Assembly (NCBI GenBank): GCA_020847395.1
Contig: JADLCD010000033.1
Location: 1-38,594, forward strand
Reading direction: 5' to 3'
Length of the DNA stretch: 38,594 bases
Source: Chitinophagaceae bacterium
Lineage (GTDB): Bacteria; Bacteroidota; Bacteroidia; Chitinophagales; Chitinophagaceae
The notes below the pieces were generated by a model that saw nothing but the letters and a program-made list of their open reading frames with translations, did no database searches and had not been told where the DNA came from. Below, in pieces: positions 17,247 to 24,595 of this stretch; position 1 is the stretch's first letter; the number at the start of each line of letters is the position of its first letter. A program made the translations under genes and the position numbers.

Positions 17247-18236
17247 ATGCAGAAAATTAAAACAGGAATAATAGGCGGAGCCGGGTATACCGGCGGAGAA
17301 TTAATAAGGTTGCTCATTAATCACCCTTCTGCCGAAATTACTTTTATCAACAGCCGCAGCAATGCAGGCAAACCGGTTGCGGATGTTCACCAGGATTTAC
17401 TTGGCGAAACCCAGCTTATTTTTACGGATGATCTTTCAGGGCTGAATGGCGGTATTGATGTATTGTTTTTATGCCTGGGCCATGGAGAATCAAAGAAATT
17501 TTTAGCTGAAAATAAAATCGCTGATCAGATAAAGATCATTGACCTGGCGAATGATTTCAGGTTGAGCAAACAATCGGTTACAGGTAACCGTAAGTTTGTA
17601 TACGGGTTGCCCGAATTGAATAAAAAAGAAATAAAGAAAGCAAACAACATTGCCAATCCCGGCTGTTTTGCAACAACCATTCAGTTGGGATTATTGCCTT
17701 TGGCAAAAGCAGGATTGCTGGAAGAAGTATATACTACCGGTATAACAGGCAGCACAGGTGCAGGGCAAAGTCTTTCCGCTACTTCACACTTTAGCTGGCG
17801 CGCAAACAATATACAGGCATATAAAACTTTAACGCATCAGCATCTTGGTGAGATAGGTGAATCGTTATTGCAATTGCAACCCAAAGGAACGATTGATTTA
17901 AACTTTGTGCCCTGGCGTGGTGATTTTACGAGGGGGATTTTTATCAGCTCTACTGTGCACTGTAATTTGAGCGCTGAAGAGCTCAAAACACTGTACAAAG
18001 ATTTTTATAAAGGCGCGGCATTTACTTTCGTAAGCGATCAACCTATATTTTTAAAGCAGGTGGTGAATACCAATAAGGCCATTATTCAATTGGAAAAAGT
18101 AGGCACCAAGCTGGTGGTGCATTCCATAGCCGACAATTTGCTGAAAGGCGCAAGCGGCCAGGCTGTGCAGAATATGAACCTGATGTTTGGATTGGAGGAA
18201 AAGGCAGGATTGGAGCTGAAGGCGAACTATTTTTAA
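17247..18236 (+). CDS. argC: N-acetyl(succinyl)-gamma-glutamyl-phosphate reductase
   Basis: 329 aa. NADPH-dependent reduction of acyl-glutamyl phosphate to the semialdehyde. The Rossmann start is TGIIGGAGYTGGELIRLL (residues 6-23). The catalytic Cys140 sits in IANPGCFATTIQLGLLPL. The later segment HQHLGEIGESL and the Gly-rich tail LLKGASGQAVQNMNLM are typical. The start follows the cupin remnant's stop directly. A perfect 35-nt palindrome begins at the last base of the stop codon, so the mRNA 3' end of this gene forms a strong hairpin inside the operon. Confidence 0.95.
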   Translation: MQKIKTGIIGGAGYTGGELIRLLINHPSAEITFINSRSNAGKPVADVHQDLLGETQLIFTDDLSGLNGGIDVLFLCLGHGESKKFLAENKIADQIKIIDLANDFRLSKQSVTGNRKFVYGLPELNKKEIKKANNIANPGCFATTIQLGLLPLAKAGLLEEVYTTGITGSTGAGQSLSATSHFSWRANNIQAYKTLTHQHLGEIGESLLQLQPKGTIDLNFVPWRGDFTRGIFISSTVHCNLSAEELKTLYKDFYKGAAFTFVSDQPIFLKQVVNTNKAIIQLEKVGTKLVVHSIADNLLKGASGQAVQNMNLMFGLEEKAGLELKANYF

Positions 18237-18270
18237 AGGGTTTCCAACTCTTAAAGAGTTGGAAACCCTT
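18236..18270. repeat. Perfect 35-nt palindrome abutting the argC stop
   Basis: Arms 18236-18252 and 18254-18270 are perfectly complementary over 17 bp around a single A; the core reads GTTTCCAACTC / GAGTTGGAAAC. The last base of the argC stop lies in the left arm. Only two T follow, so it is a weak terminator; it could stabilise mRNA, attenuate the operon or be a mobile repeat. Confidence 0.75.
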
Positions 18271-18349
18271 GCAATCATAAATTAATAAATGAAACAAGAG
18301 CAATGTTAATAGCCTTTATAAAATTCTTACGACGATGAATGCGTTTTCC

Positions 18350-18381
18350 TTACACCCTACACCCTTTACCTTATACCTTAA
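18350..18381. repeat. CCTTATACC/CCTACACC-type repeat before argD
   Basis: A pyrimidine-rich run of short units (ACACCCT, TACACCCT, TACCTTATACC) immediately upstream of argD. The same units recur in inverted form in the argD-argF' gap (19557-19613), indicating one dispersed repeat type. Confidence 0.45.
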
Positions 18382-18410
18382 TCAAGAACTAACTTAAACG
18401 AACTTTTAAA

Positions 18411-19556
18411 ATGAACTTATTCGACGTATATCCCATCAACAATATCACCATCGTAAAAGCAAAAGGCTCTTACGTGTGGGATGATAAAGGCGAACAATAT
18501 CTTGATCTGTACGGTGGTCATGCGGTAATATCTATTGGTCACACACACCCGCACTGGGTGCAGCGGATAGAGGATCAATTGAAAAAAATTGCATTCTATT
18601 CTAACTCCATAAAAATTCCCTTGCAGGAAGAGCTTGCAGCAAAGCTCGGTAAATTATCAGGCAAGGAAGATTACCAGTTGTTTTTATGCAACAGCGGCGC
18701 TGAAGCAAACGAGAATGCATTGAAGCTGGCCTCTTTTCATAACGGAAGAAAAAAAGTAGTGGCGTTCAGCAAAGCCTTTCATGGAAGAACCTCCCTGGCA
18801 GTAGCTGCAACGGATAATAAAAACTATATCGCACCGGTAAATGAAACCGACAACGTGGTTTTTCTTCCTTTTAACGATGGGCAGGCACTGGAAGATTATT
18901 TTGCAAAGCATGGAGACAACATTTCTTCTGTAATTATTGAAGGCATACAGGGTGTTGGCGGTATTAATGTAGCCAGTGAAGAATTTCTCAAAAAGATCAG
19001 AAGCCTGTGCGATACATACGGTGCTGTATATATAGCAGATAGTGTGCAATGCGGTTATGGCAGAACAGGTAAATTTTTCAGTCACGATTTTGCAGGCGTT
19101 AAAGCTGATATATACACGATGGCAAAAGGCATGGGCAATGGATTTCCTGTAGCAGGACTTATTATTGCACCTCATATCAGGCCAAAGCATTTTCAGTTAG
19201 GCACTACTTTTGGAGGCAATCATCTTGCCTGCGCAGCAGCTATTGCGGTATTGGAAGTATTGGAATCAGAAAAGTTATTAGGCAACGCTGTTATGGTTGG
19301 TAAATATTTAAAGGAAGCCTTAAACGATATTCCTCAAATTAAAAATGTAAGAGGCAGAGGTTTGATGATAGGCTTTGATGTACCTGAAGAGCTAAAAGAT
19401 CTCAAAAAGAATTTGCTGGGCAATCAGAAGATATTTACAGGTGAAGCCAAACCTAATGTGATCAGGTTACTGCCCTCACTTGCTTTAAAAAGAAGAGACG
19501 CTGAAGATTTTATTGAGGCCCTGAAAGAGGAGATCGGCGTGCTGGAGACAGTATAA
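18411..19556 (+). CDS. argD: Acetyl(succinyl)ornithine aminotransferase
   Basis: 381 aa, class III PLP aminotransferase. Converts acyl-glutamate semialdehyde to acyl-ornithine with glutamate as amino donor. Seen are DLYGGHAVISIGHTHP, the PLP phosphate-binding LCNSGAEANENALKLA, FHGRTSLAVAATDN, the PLP-ring Asp-containing VYIADSVQCGYGRTG and the Schiff-base Lys239 in TMAKGMGNGFPVAGL; TTFGGNHLACAAA follows. ATG 18411 gives the family-typical start MNLFDVYPINN. It is separated from argC by 174 nt that hold the palindrome and a pyrimidine-rich repeat, an unusually wide gap for this operon. Confidence 0.95.
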   Translation: MNLFDVYPINNITIVKAKGSYVWDDKGEQYLDLYGGHAVISIGHTHPHWVQRIEDQLKKIAFYSNSIKIPLQEELAAKLGKLSGKEDYQLFLCNSGAEANENALKLASFHNGRKKVVAFSKAFHGRTSLAVAATDNKNYIAPVNETDNVVFLPFNDGQALEDYFAKHGDNISSVIIEGIQGVGGINVASEEFLKKIRSLCDTYGAVYIADSVQCGYGRTGKFFSHDFAGVKADIYTMAKGMGNGFPVAGLIIAPHIRPKHFQLGTTFGGNHLACAAAIAVLEVLESEKLLGNAVMVGKYLKEALNDIPQIKNVRGRGLMIGFDVPEELKDLKKNLLGNQKIFTGEAKPNVIRLLPSLALKRRDAEDFIEALKEEIGVLETV

Positions 19557-19613
19557 AAGGTATAGGGTATAGGGCGTAAGGTATGAGGCCTTATACCTTA
19601 TACCCTACACCTT
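19557..19613. repeat. Imperfect inverted repeat between argD and argF'
   Basis: The left arm (19557-19588, units AAGGTATAGGGTATAGGG and AAGGTATGAGG) and the right arm (19589-19613, CCTTATACCTTATACCCTACACCTT-like units) pair imperfectly around GGCC. It begins directly after the argD stop. The units match those before argD. Confidence 0.55.
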
Positions 19614-19634
19614 CCACCTTTTAAAATTTATCGT

Positions 19635-20603
19635 TTGAAACAGTTTATTTCTGCACATGATGTTAGCGATATCAATGCTTTTGTGAAAAAGGCGTTGGAC
19701 TATAAGGCTGATCCGTTTAAAGACAAAGCGCTTGGAGTTAATAAACGCATCGGCTTATTATTCCTTAACCCGAGTATGCGCACACGCTTAAGCACGCAGA
19801 TAGCAGCGCAGAACCTGGGCATGGAGCCAATCGTATTTAATGTGGGTAGCGAAGGCTGGGCATTGGAATTTGAAGAAGAAGCCATCATGAGCGGCAACAA
19901 AGTGGAGCATGTAAAAGATGCCGCGCCGGTTATGGGAAAGTATTTTGATATACTTTGTATACGTACATTTCCCTCTTTGCAAAACCGTGAAGACGATTAC
20001 AGCGAATTGTATATAAAGCAGTTTATTAAATATTCAGGTATACCGGTGGTAAGTTTGGAAAGTGCCACATTGCATCCTTTGCAAAGCTTTACAGATATTA
20101 TTACCATAACCGAAATATTAAACAACAAACAACAAACCATAAACCATAAACCTAAGATTGTGCTTACCTGGGCTCCCCACGTAAAGGCATTGCCGCAATG
20201 CGTTGCCAATAGTTTTTCGCAATGGATCAATGCATGGGGCGAAGCGGACTTTGTAATAACACACCCGGAAGATTATGAACTGGATGAACAGTTTACAAAA
20301 GGCGCCGCCATCACCCACAACCAGGAAGAAGCGTTGAAGGATGCTGATTTTGTATATGTAAAAAACTGGAGCACCTATAATGATTACGGTAAAATATACT
20401 GCAACGACCCCGAATGGATGCTCACGAATGAGAAATTAAAATTGACGAATGATGCAAAGGTTATGCATTGCTTACCGGTAAGAAGAAATGTGGAATTAAG
20501 TGATGAAATCCTTGATGGAAGCAACAGCATTATAACACAACAGGCTTCTAACAGGGTATGGGCAGCGCAAACAGTTTTGTCCGAAATATTGAATTCGAAA
20601 TAA
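19635..20603 (+). CDS. argF': N-succinylornithine (or acetylornithine) carbamoyltransferase
   Basis: 322 aa. Transfers the carbamoyl group to an N-acylated ornithine. The start is TTG 19635: no in-frame ATG lies nearby and homologues begin MKxF. The carbamoyl-phosphate loop reads NPSMRTRLS (residues 45-53), HPLQSF follows, then HCLPVRR near the C-terminus. The specificity position is Val90 in GNKVEH; Bacteroides fragilis succinylornithine transcarbamylase has Pro there and the Xanthomonas acetylornithine enzyme has Glu, so the succinyl form is favoured. A short Asn/Gln/Lys insert (LNNKQQTINHKPK) is encoded by simple repeats at 20120-20152. argB overlaps its stop by one base. Confidence 0.93.
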   Translation: MKQFISAHDVSDINAFVKKALDYKADPFKDKALGVNKRIGLLFLNPSMRTRLSTQIAAQNLGMEPIVFNVGSEGWALEFEEEAIMSGNKVEHVKDAAPVMGKYFDILCIRTFPSLQNREDDYSELYIKQFIKYSGIPVVSLESATLHPLQSFTDIITITEILNNKQQTINHKPKIVLTWAPHVKALPQCVANSFSQWINAWGEADFVITHPEDYELDEQFTKGAAITHNQEEALKDADFVYVKNWSTYNDYGKIYCNDPEWMLTNEKLKLTNDAKVMHCLPVRRNVELSDEILDGSNSIITQQASNRVWAAQTVLSEILNSK

Positions 20604-21397
20604 TGGAGAAAGTTTTTGTTGTAAAGATTGGCGGTAATATTATTAATGAGGAAGAAAAGCTTTCAGCTTTTCTTCAATCATTTGCCCGAGTGGGTGCTTC
20701 GCACCAACTTATACTGGTACACGGTGGTGGTAAACTCGCTACCCGCCTTGCCGAAAAAATGGGCATCGAGCAGCAAATGGTTGATGGCAGAAGAATTACA
20801 GATGCGGAAACATTGAAGATCGTAACGATGGTATATGCAGGCTATATCAACAAAAACATTGTAGCGCAATTACAGGCAAGTGGTTGCAATGCTATCGGAC
20901 TGAGCGGCGCCGACGGCAACACGATACTGGCACATAAGCGCATCAGCAAAAACAATATTGACTATGGCTTTGCAGGCGATGTTGATGCCGTGAATACTGA
21001 TTTTCTTCAGCAATTGCTGCAACAAAAAATAACAATAGTATTAGCACCCATCACTCACAATAAAAAAGGGCAACTGCTCAATACCAATGCAGATACTGTT
21101 GCGCAGGAAACCGCGAAAGCATTATCCGGGCATTATGACGTTTCATTGATTTATTCATTTGAGAAAAGCGGTGTATTGCTTGATGCGAATAATGATGAAA
21201 CCGTTATCAGCAAAATCAACCCTGCATATTATGCTCAGCTAAAAAAAGAGCAAAAGATATTTGCAGGTATGATTCCCAAGCTTGACAATGCATTTGCAGC
21301 ATTAAACAGCGGTGTAAAAAAAGTAATTATTGGTAAAGCCGAAGCACTTTCTTCGTTAATAAACGGAACTGCCGGCACAACTATCGTAAATGAATAA
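20603..21397 (+). CDS. argB: N-acetyl(succinyl)glutamate kinase
   Basis: 264 aa from ATG 20603, overlapping the argF' stop in TAATG, so translation is coupled; an upstream in-frame extension inside argF' is not credible. Amino-acid kinase fold: VVKIGGNII (residues 6-14, phosphate loop), VHGGGKLATRLAEKMG (substrate and ATP loop), then IGLSGADGNTILA and NTNADTVAQETAKAL, and the closing KKVIIGKAEALSSLINGTAGTTIV. Phosphorylates acylated glutamate; feedback by arginine cannot be judged from the sequence. argE begins 8 nt before its end. Confidence 0.93.
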   Translation: MEKVFVVKIGGNIINEEEKLSAFLQSFARVGASHQLILVHGGGKLATRLAEKMGIEQQMVDGRRITDAETLKIVTMVYAGYINKNIVAQLQASGCNAIGLSGADGNTILAHKRISKNNIDYGFAGDVDAVNTDFLQQLLQQKITIVLAPITHNKKGQLLNTNADTVAQETAKALSGHYDVSLIYSFEKSGVLLDANNDETVISKINPAYYAQLKKEQKIFAGMIPKLDNAFAALNSGVKKVIIGKAEALSSLINGTAGTTIVNE

Positions 21398-22478
21398 AGA
21401 CCTTGTTATATTAACATCTGAGGCTATTCGGTTGCTGAAAGAATTGATTAGTATACCTTCTTTCAGCAAGGAAGAAGATCAAACCGCCGGTGTATTGTGC
21501 CTGTTCTTTGCAAAAAAAGGAATACCACATTTCAGGATCGGTAATAATGTGTATGCTTCCAATAAATTTTTTGATGAAAGCAAACCCACTATATTGCTCA
21601 ACTCCCATCACGATACCGTAAAACCAAACAACGGCTATACACTTGATCCATTTACACCTGTTGAAAAAGACAGCAAATTATACGGGTTGGGGAGCAATGA
21701 TGCAGGCGGATGCCTTGTATCGCTGGCTGCTGCTTTTCTTTATTACTACGAACAACCTGGTCTGAAATATAATCTGGTATTTGCTGCAAGTGCCGAAGAA
21801 GAAATATCAGGCAGCAATGGTGTTGAGTTGTTGTTTCAAACGCCTGCTTTTAATCCTCCGAAAAGAAACTGGGCCTTTGCGATTGTGGGCGAACCAACGC
21901 AAATGCAGATGGCGGTTGCCGAAAAAGGGCTGCTTGTGCTTGACTGCACTGCAACAGGAAAAGCAGGACATGCTGCACGCAACGAAGGAGAGAATGCTAT
22001 CTATAAAGCTATAAAAGATATTGAGTGGTTCAGTTCATTTGCATTTCCGAAAATATCTGATCTGTTAGGCCCGGTTAAAATGAGTGTTACTGTTATTAAT
22101 ACAGAAAACAAAGCGCATAATGTAGTTCCTGCGCATTGTTCTTTTGTGGTAGATATAAGGGTAAATGAGCTATATACTTTTGAAGAAATACTTGCCATCA
22201 TCAAAACAAATACTAACTGTAATGCGCAACCGAGGAGCTTAAGAATGCGCTCATCGTCTATATCGCCTGATCATCCTATTGTAAAGGCCGGGCTTGGCAT
22301 GGGAAGGACATATTATGGTTCACCCACCACTTCCGACAAAGCGCTTATCCCGTTTGCCTCTCTCAAAATGGGGCCCGGGGATTCAGCAAGAAGCCATACC
22401 GCAGATGAGTATATTTTCCTTGAAGAGATTCGGGAAGGCATACAATTATATATAGCTTTACTTGAAAAAGTTTTATGA
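21390..22478 (+). CDS. argE: M20-family deacylase, probable acetyl(succinyl)citrulline/ornithine deacylase
   Basis: 362 aa, dinuclear zinc M20 peptidase family. Landmarks are LLNSHHDTVKPNN (metal His73/74 region), GLGSNDAGG (Asp104), ASAEEEISG (catalytic Glu and metal Glu, 136-138), VGEPTQ (Glu168), the dimerisation lid with GKAGHAARNEGENA, and SHTADEYIFLEE (metal His near the C-terminus). In this pathway it should remove the acyl group from N-acylcitrulline after ArgF'. It overlaps argB by 8 nt and is the last arginine gene visible. About 140 nt later an insertion sequence begins. Confidence 0.9.
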   Translation: MNKDLVILTSEAIRLLKELISIPSFSKEEDQTAGVLCLFFAKKGIPHFRIGNNVYASNKFFDESKPTILLNSHHDTVKPNNGYTLDPFTPVEKDSKLYGLGSNDAGGCLVSLAAAFLYYYEQPGLKYNLVFAASAEEEISGSNGVELLFQTPAFNPPKRNWAFAIVGEPTQMQMAVAEKGLLVLDCTATGKAGHAARNEGENAIYKAIKDIEWFSSFAFPKISDLLGPVKMSVTVINTENKAHNVVPAHCSFVVDIRVNELYTFEEILAIIKTNTNCNAQPRSLRMRSSSISPDHPIVKAGLGMGRTYYGSPTTSDKALIPFASLKMGPGDSARSHTADEYIFLEEIREGIQLYIALLEKVL

Positions 22479-22617
22479 TTGTATAGGCACACAACATATC
22501 TGAATATAAAATATTGCCATTTTCTCCAGGCTGCTCATAAAAAAATCGGGTTTATTTCAATTTTTCGTATTTAAAAACATGTCTTGGCATGAGGGATAGA
22601 CCCCTCCTTGGGTCGGG

Positions 22618-23840
22618 GGCAGACGCGTTAAAATTTTAAGTTTCCAATGATAATAAGGCCAGCAGATAGTTGCTATTTCTATCCGCTTTTGTTCGTTTTC
22701 GTTTTATGCTAAGTTTTTTTGCTCCTTTTTGTTCGTTTGATTGATACAACAGATTCAATGCTATTTTGGTTATGCAAGAAAAATTAACGGCTGCCGTTCC
22801 AGCCTTTTTAGTACTGTTATCTTCATCAAAACAAACATCTAATACCCAGTGCAACTGGTTTTCAACACCCCAATGTTGCCGGATTGTAGTATTAAAATAT
22901 TCAGCATCCCTTGCCATACTGCTTATGTAATGCCGGGTTTGGGTTTCTATAGTACCAGTAGCCATTATAGTGCGTGATGTAGTTATTTCCACCAGTGTTT
23001 TTAATGCTGACCAGTCGTCTTTTTGGTATATCCAATTCATATCGGTAATAATCCGGCAGGTTCGCTTCTCTATCCTGCCATGGTCTTTTTGCAAAGTAGT
23101 GGCTGTATCGGTTATTTTATCCTGTTCAAAAGCCTCCCTTATATCATCATGCAAATGTTTTTGGTTGTCTTTTACAGCTAAAATGTAATTAGCTTGCTGA
23201 TCTATGATTTTTGAAGCGATTGCTTTCTGACAACCTATGGCATCAATGGTAATAACACAACCGGTTAACAGCAGGTTTTCCAATAAAGCAGGTATGGCTG
23301 TAAACTCGTTACTCTTGTCGCTGACTTTGAGTTGACCCAATACCATCTGGTTGCTGTTGCACCAGGCACTTACCATATGTATAACTGCTTTACTGCCTTG
23401 TTCTCTACTATTGCACAGGCGCTTGCCATCAAAGCTTACAATACGCTCCTCACGGTGAACAGCTATTGCCTTTACCCATTCCATAAAACATCGCTCTAAT
23501 GTCTGGGGATCTATCATGGAGAAAACCCTGTTAAAGGTATCGTGAGAAGGAATTCCTTAAGATAGTTCCAGTATCGTTCGCAGCCAGGGCTCCTTGTCAT
23601 TTCCATAATCTTCTATCTCGTACCAGTCATCGGCGCCGCATAAAACAGCAGCTATGGTAATGAATATAATGTCGCCTAACTTATGGAGTATTTTATGTTC
23701 TTTGGTGCGAGGATCTTCCATTCCTCCAAAATAATCAATGATTGACATGGCTTTTTATTGCAAGTCCGCTTCCTTTTACCAATATTCAAAGAACTTTTTT
23801 TCTACACATGTGGATATCCTCCTGCTTTAATGCGTCTGCC
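22618..23840 (-). mobile_element. ISAs1-family insertion sequence (about 1.2 kb)
   Basis: Terminal inverted repeats GGCAGACGCGTTAAA (22618-22632) and the complement of TTTAATGCGTCTGCC (23826-23840) match at 14 of 15 positions, with the transposase between them. The length fits ISAs1 members. I find no matching target duplication in the immediate flanks, so the insertion may be old or rearranged. Boundaries rest on the repeat match. Confidence 0.7.
22636..23748 (-). pseudogene. ISAs1-family DDE transposase with in-frame stop
   Basis: One continuous frame of about 370 codons starting MSIIDYFGGMEDPRTKEHK is interrupted by TAA (23557-23559 on +) between LRTILELS and GIPSHDTFNRVFSMIDP; both parts are in the same frame, so this is a point nonsense mutation. 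The DDE residues appear intact: SFDGKRL, VITIDAIGCQ and HWGVENQLHWVLDVCF with its Glu in the W-x-x-E-N signature. Downstream translation could restart at the ATG of MIDPQTL, but the N-terminal part would be lost, so the element is probably immobile unless the stop is read through. Confidence 0.85.
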
Positions 23841-23913
23841 ATGCGGGCAGGATTAATAAGGTTTGGAGATACAAAATATTGTTTTAAATTTACATAACTA
23901 AAACTTATCATTT

Positions 23914-24375
23914 ATGAAACCATCTTATTTAACAATCCTGCTATTTCCGATTCTTTTTCAAGCAAATCATTATTTAAAAGAGATTGCATGCCCAATGGTT
24001 AGCAATAAAGCAGAGTTATCATCTTATAAAACATTCTGCGGTCCTTTGTATTCAATTTATAATACAAGTGGATATAAAATTACAAAAATGGTTATTTCAA
24101 AAACAGGAGGTACCCCTTATTCAACTACAGTTAATAATCCCGTTTTCCCCTATCATTCTTTGGATTATAACCTTATCGGGAACTATACTTTTACGTTTTA
24201 TTTTCAAGGTAATGGTAAAAGAGGTTCAATTCAAGTTGAGAATGAATATGATCCTTCAGGCGATCTTGTTACATGTGAAACTTTTGAATCACCACATCTC
24301 TCTCCTGTATCTTTTTTTGGTAGTTGTGGTGATTACTTTAAAATTTATATTACAAATATTGAGTTAGGTTGTTGA
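23914..24375 (+). CDS. Hypothetical secreted protein, cysteine-containing
   Basis: 153 aa, not recognised. An N-terminal hydrophobic stretch (MKPSYLTILLFPILFQ) looks like a signal peptide. The mature part is rich in Tyr, Ser, Thr and Asn with a beta-strand pattern (YNLIGNYTFTFYFQGNG) and has several Cys (in IACPM, TFCGP, VTCETF, GSCGDY and the final residue), suggesting disulfides in the periplasm or outside. It is more AT-rich than the neighbouring genes. It stands alone between an insertion sequence and a truncated susC, in an area of rearrangement, so recent acquisition is plausible. Confidence 0.6.
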   Translation: MKPSYLTILLFPILFQANHYLKEIACPMVSNKAELSSYKTFCGPLYSIYNTSGYKITKMVISKTGGTPYSTTVNNPVFPYHSLDYNLIGNYTFTFYFQGNGKRGSIQVENEYDPSGDLVTCETFESPHLSPVSFFGSCGDYFKIYITNIELGC

Positions 24376-24595
24376 TTAATTTACTTTCATTTCATCTTGC
24401 TTTTTTTTAGTTTGATCCTAATTTAGGAAATTCCTTTTATCGAGTGCCTCTTCTTAGAGGCATTCTCATTTATGATTATCTTTTATAGGGATTTAAAAAA
24501 TCTTAATCAACAAATTCTCCATAGAATTGATCAAAAGGGGTTTTAATGGAGAGAAGTGCTGTATCCAATAAATGAATTGTTTTGAAAAATTTTAA
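24376..24595. other. Junction sequence before truncated susC
   Basis: No gene is seen. A hairpin TGCCTCT (24445-24451) TCTT AGAGGCA (24456-24462), widened by GAG/CTC, may end the hypothetical gene's transcript, although no long T run follows. The rest is AT-rich and does not resemble the missing susC start, so a deletion junction lies near 24596. Confidence 0.45.
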
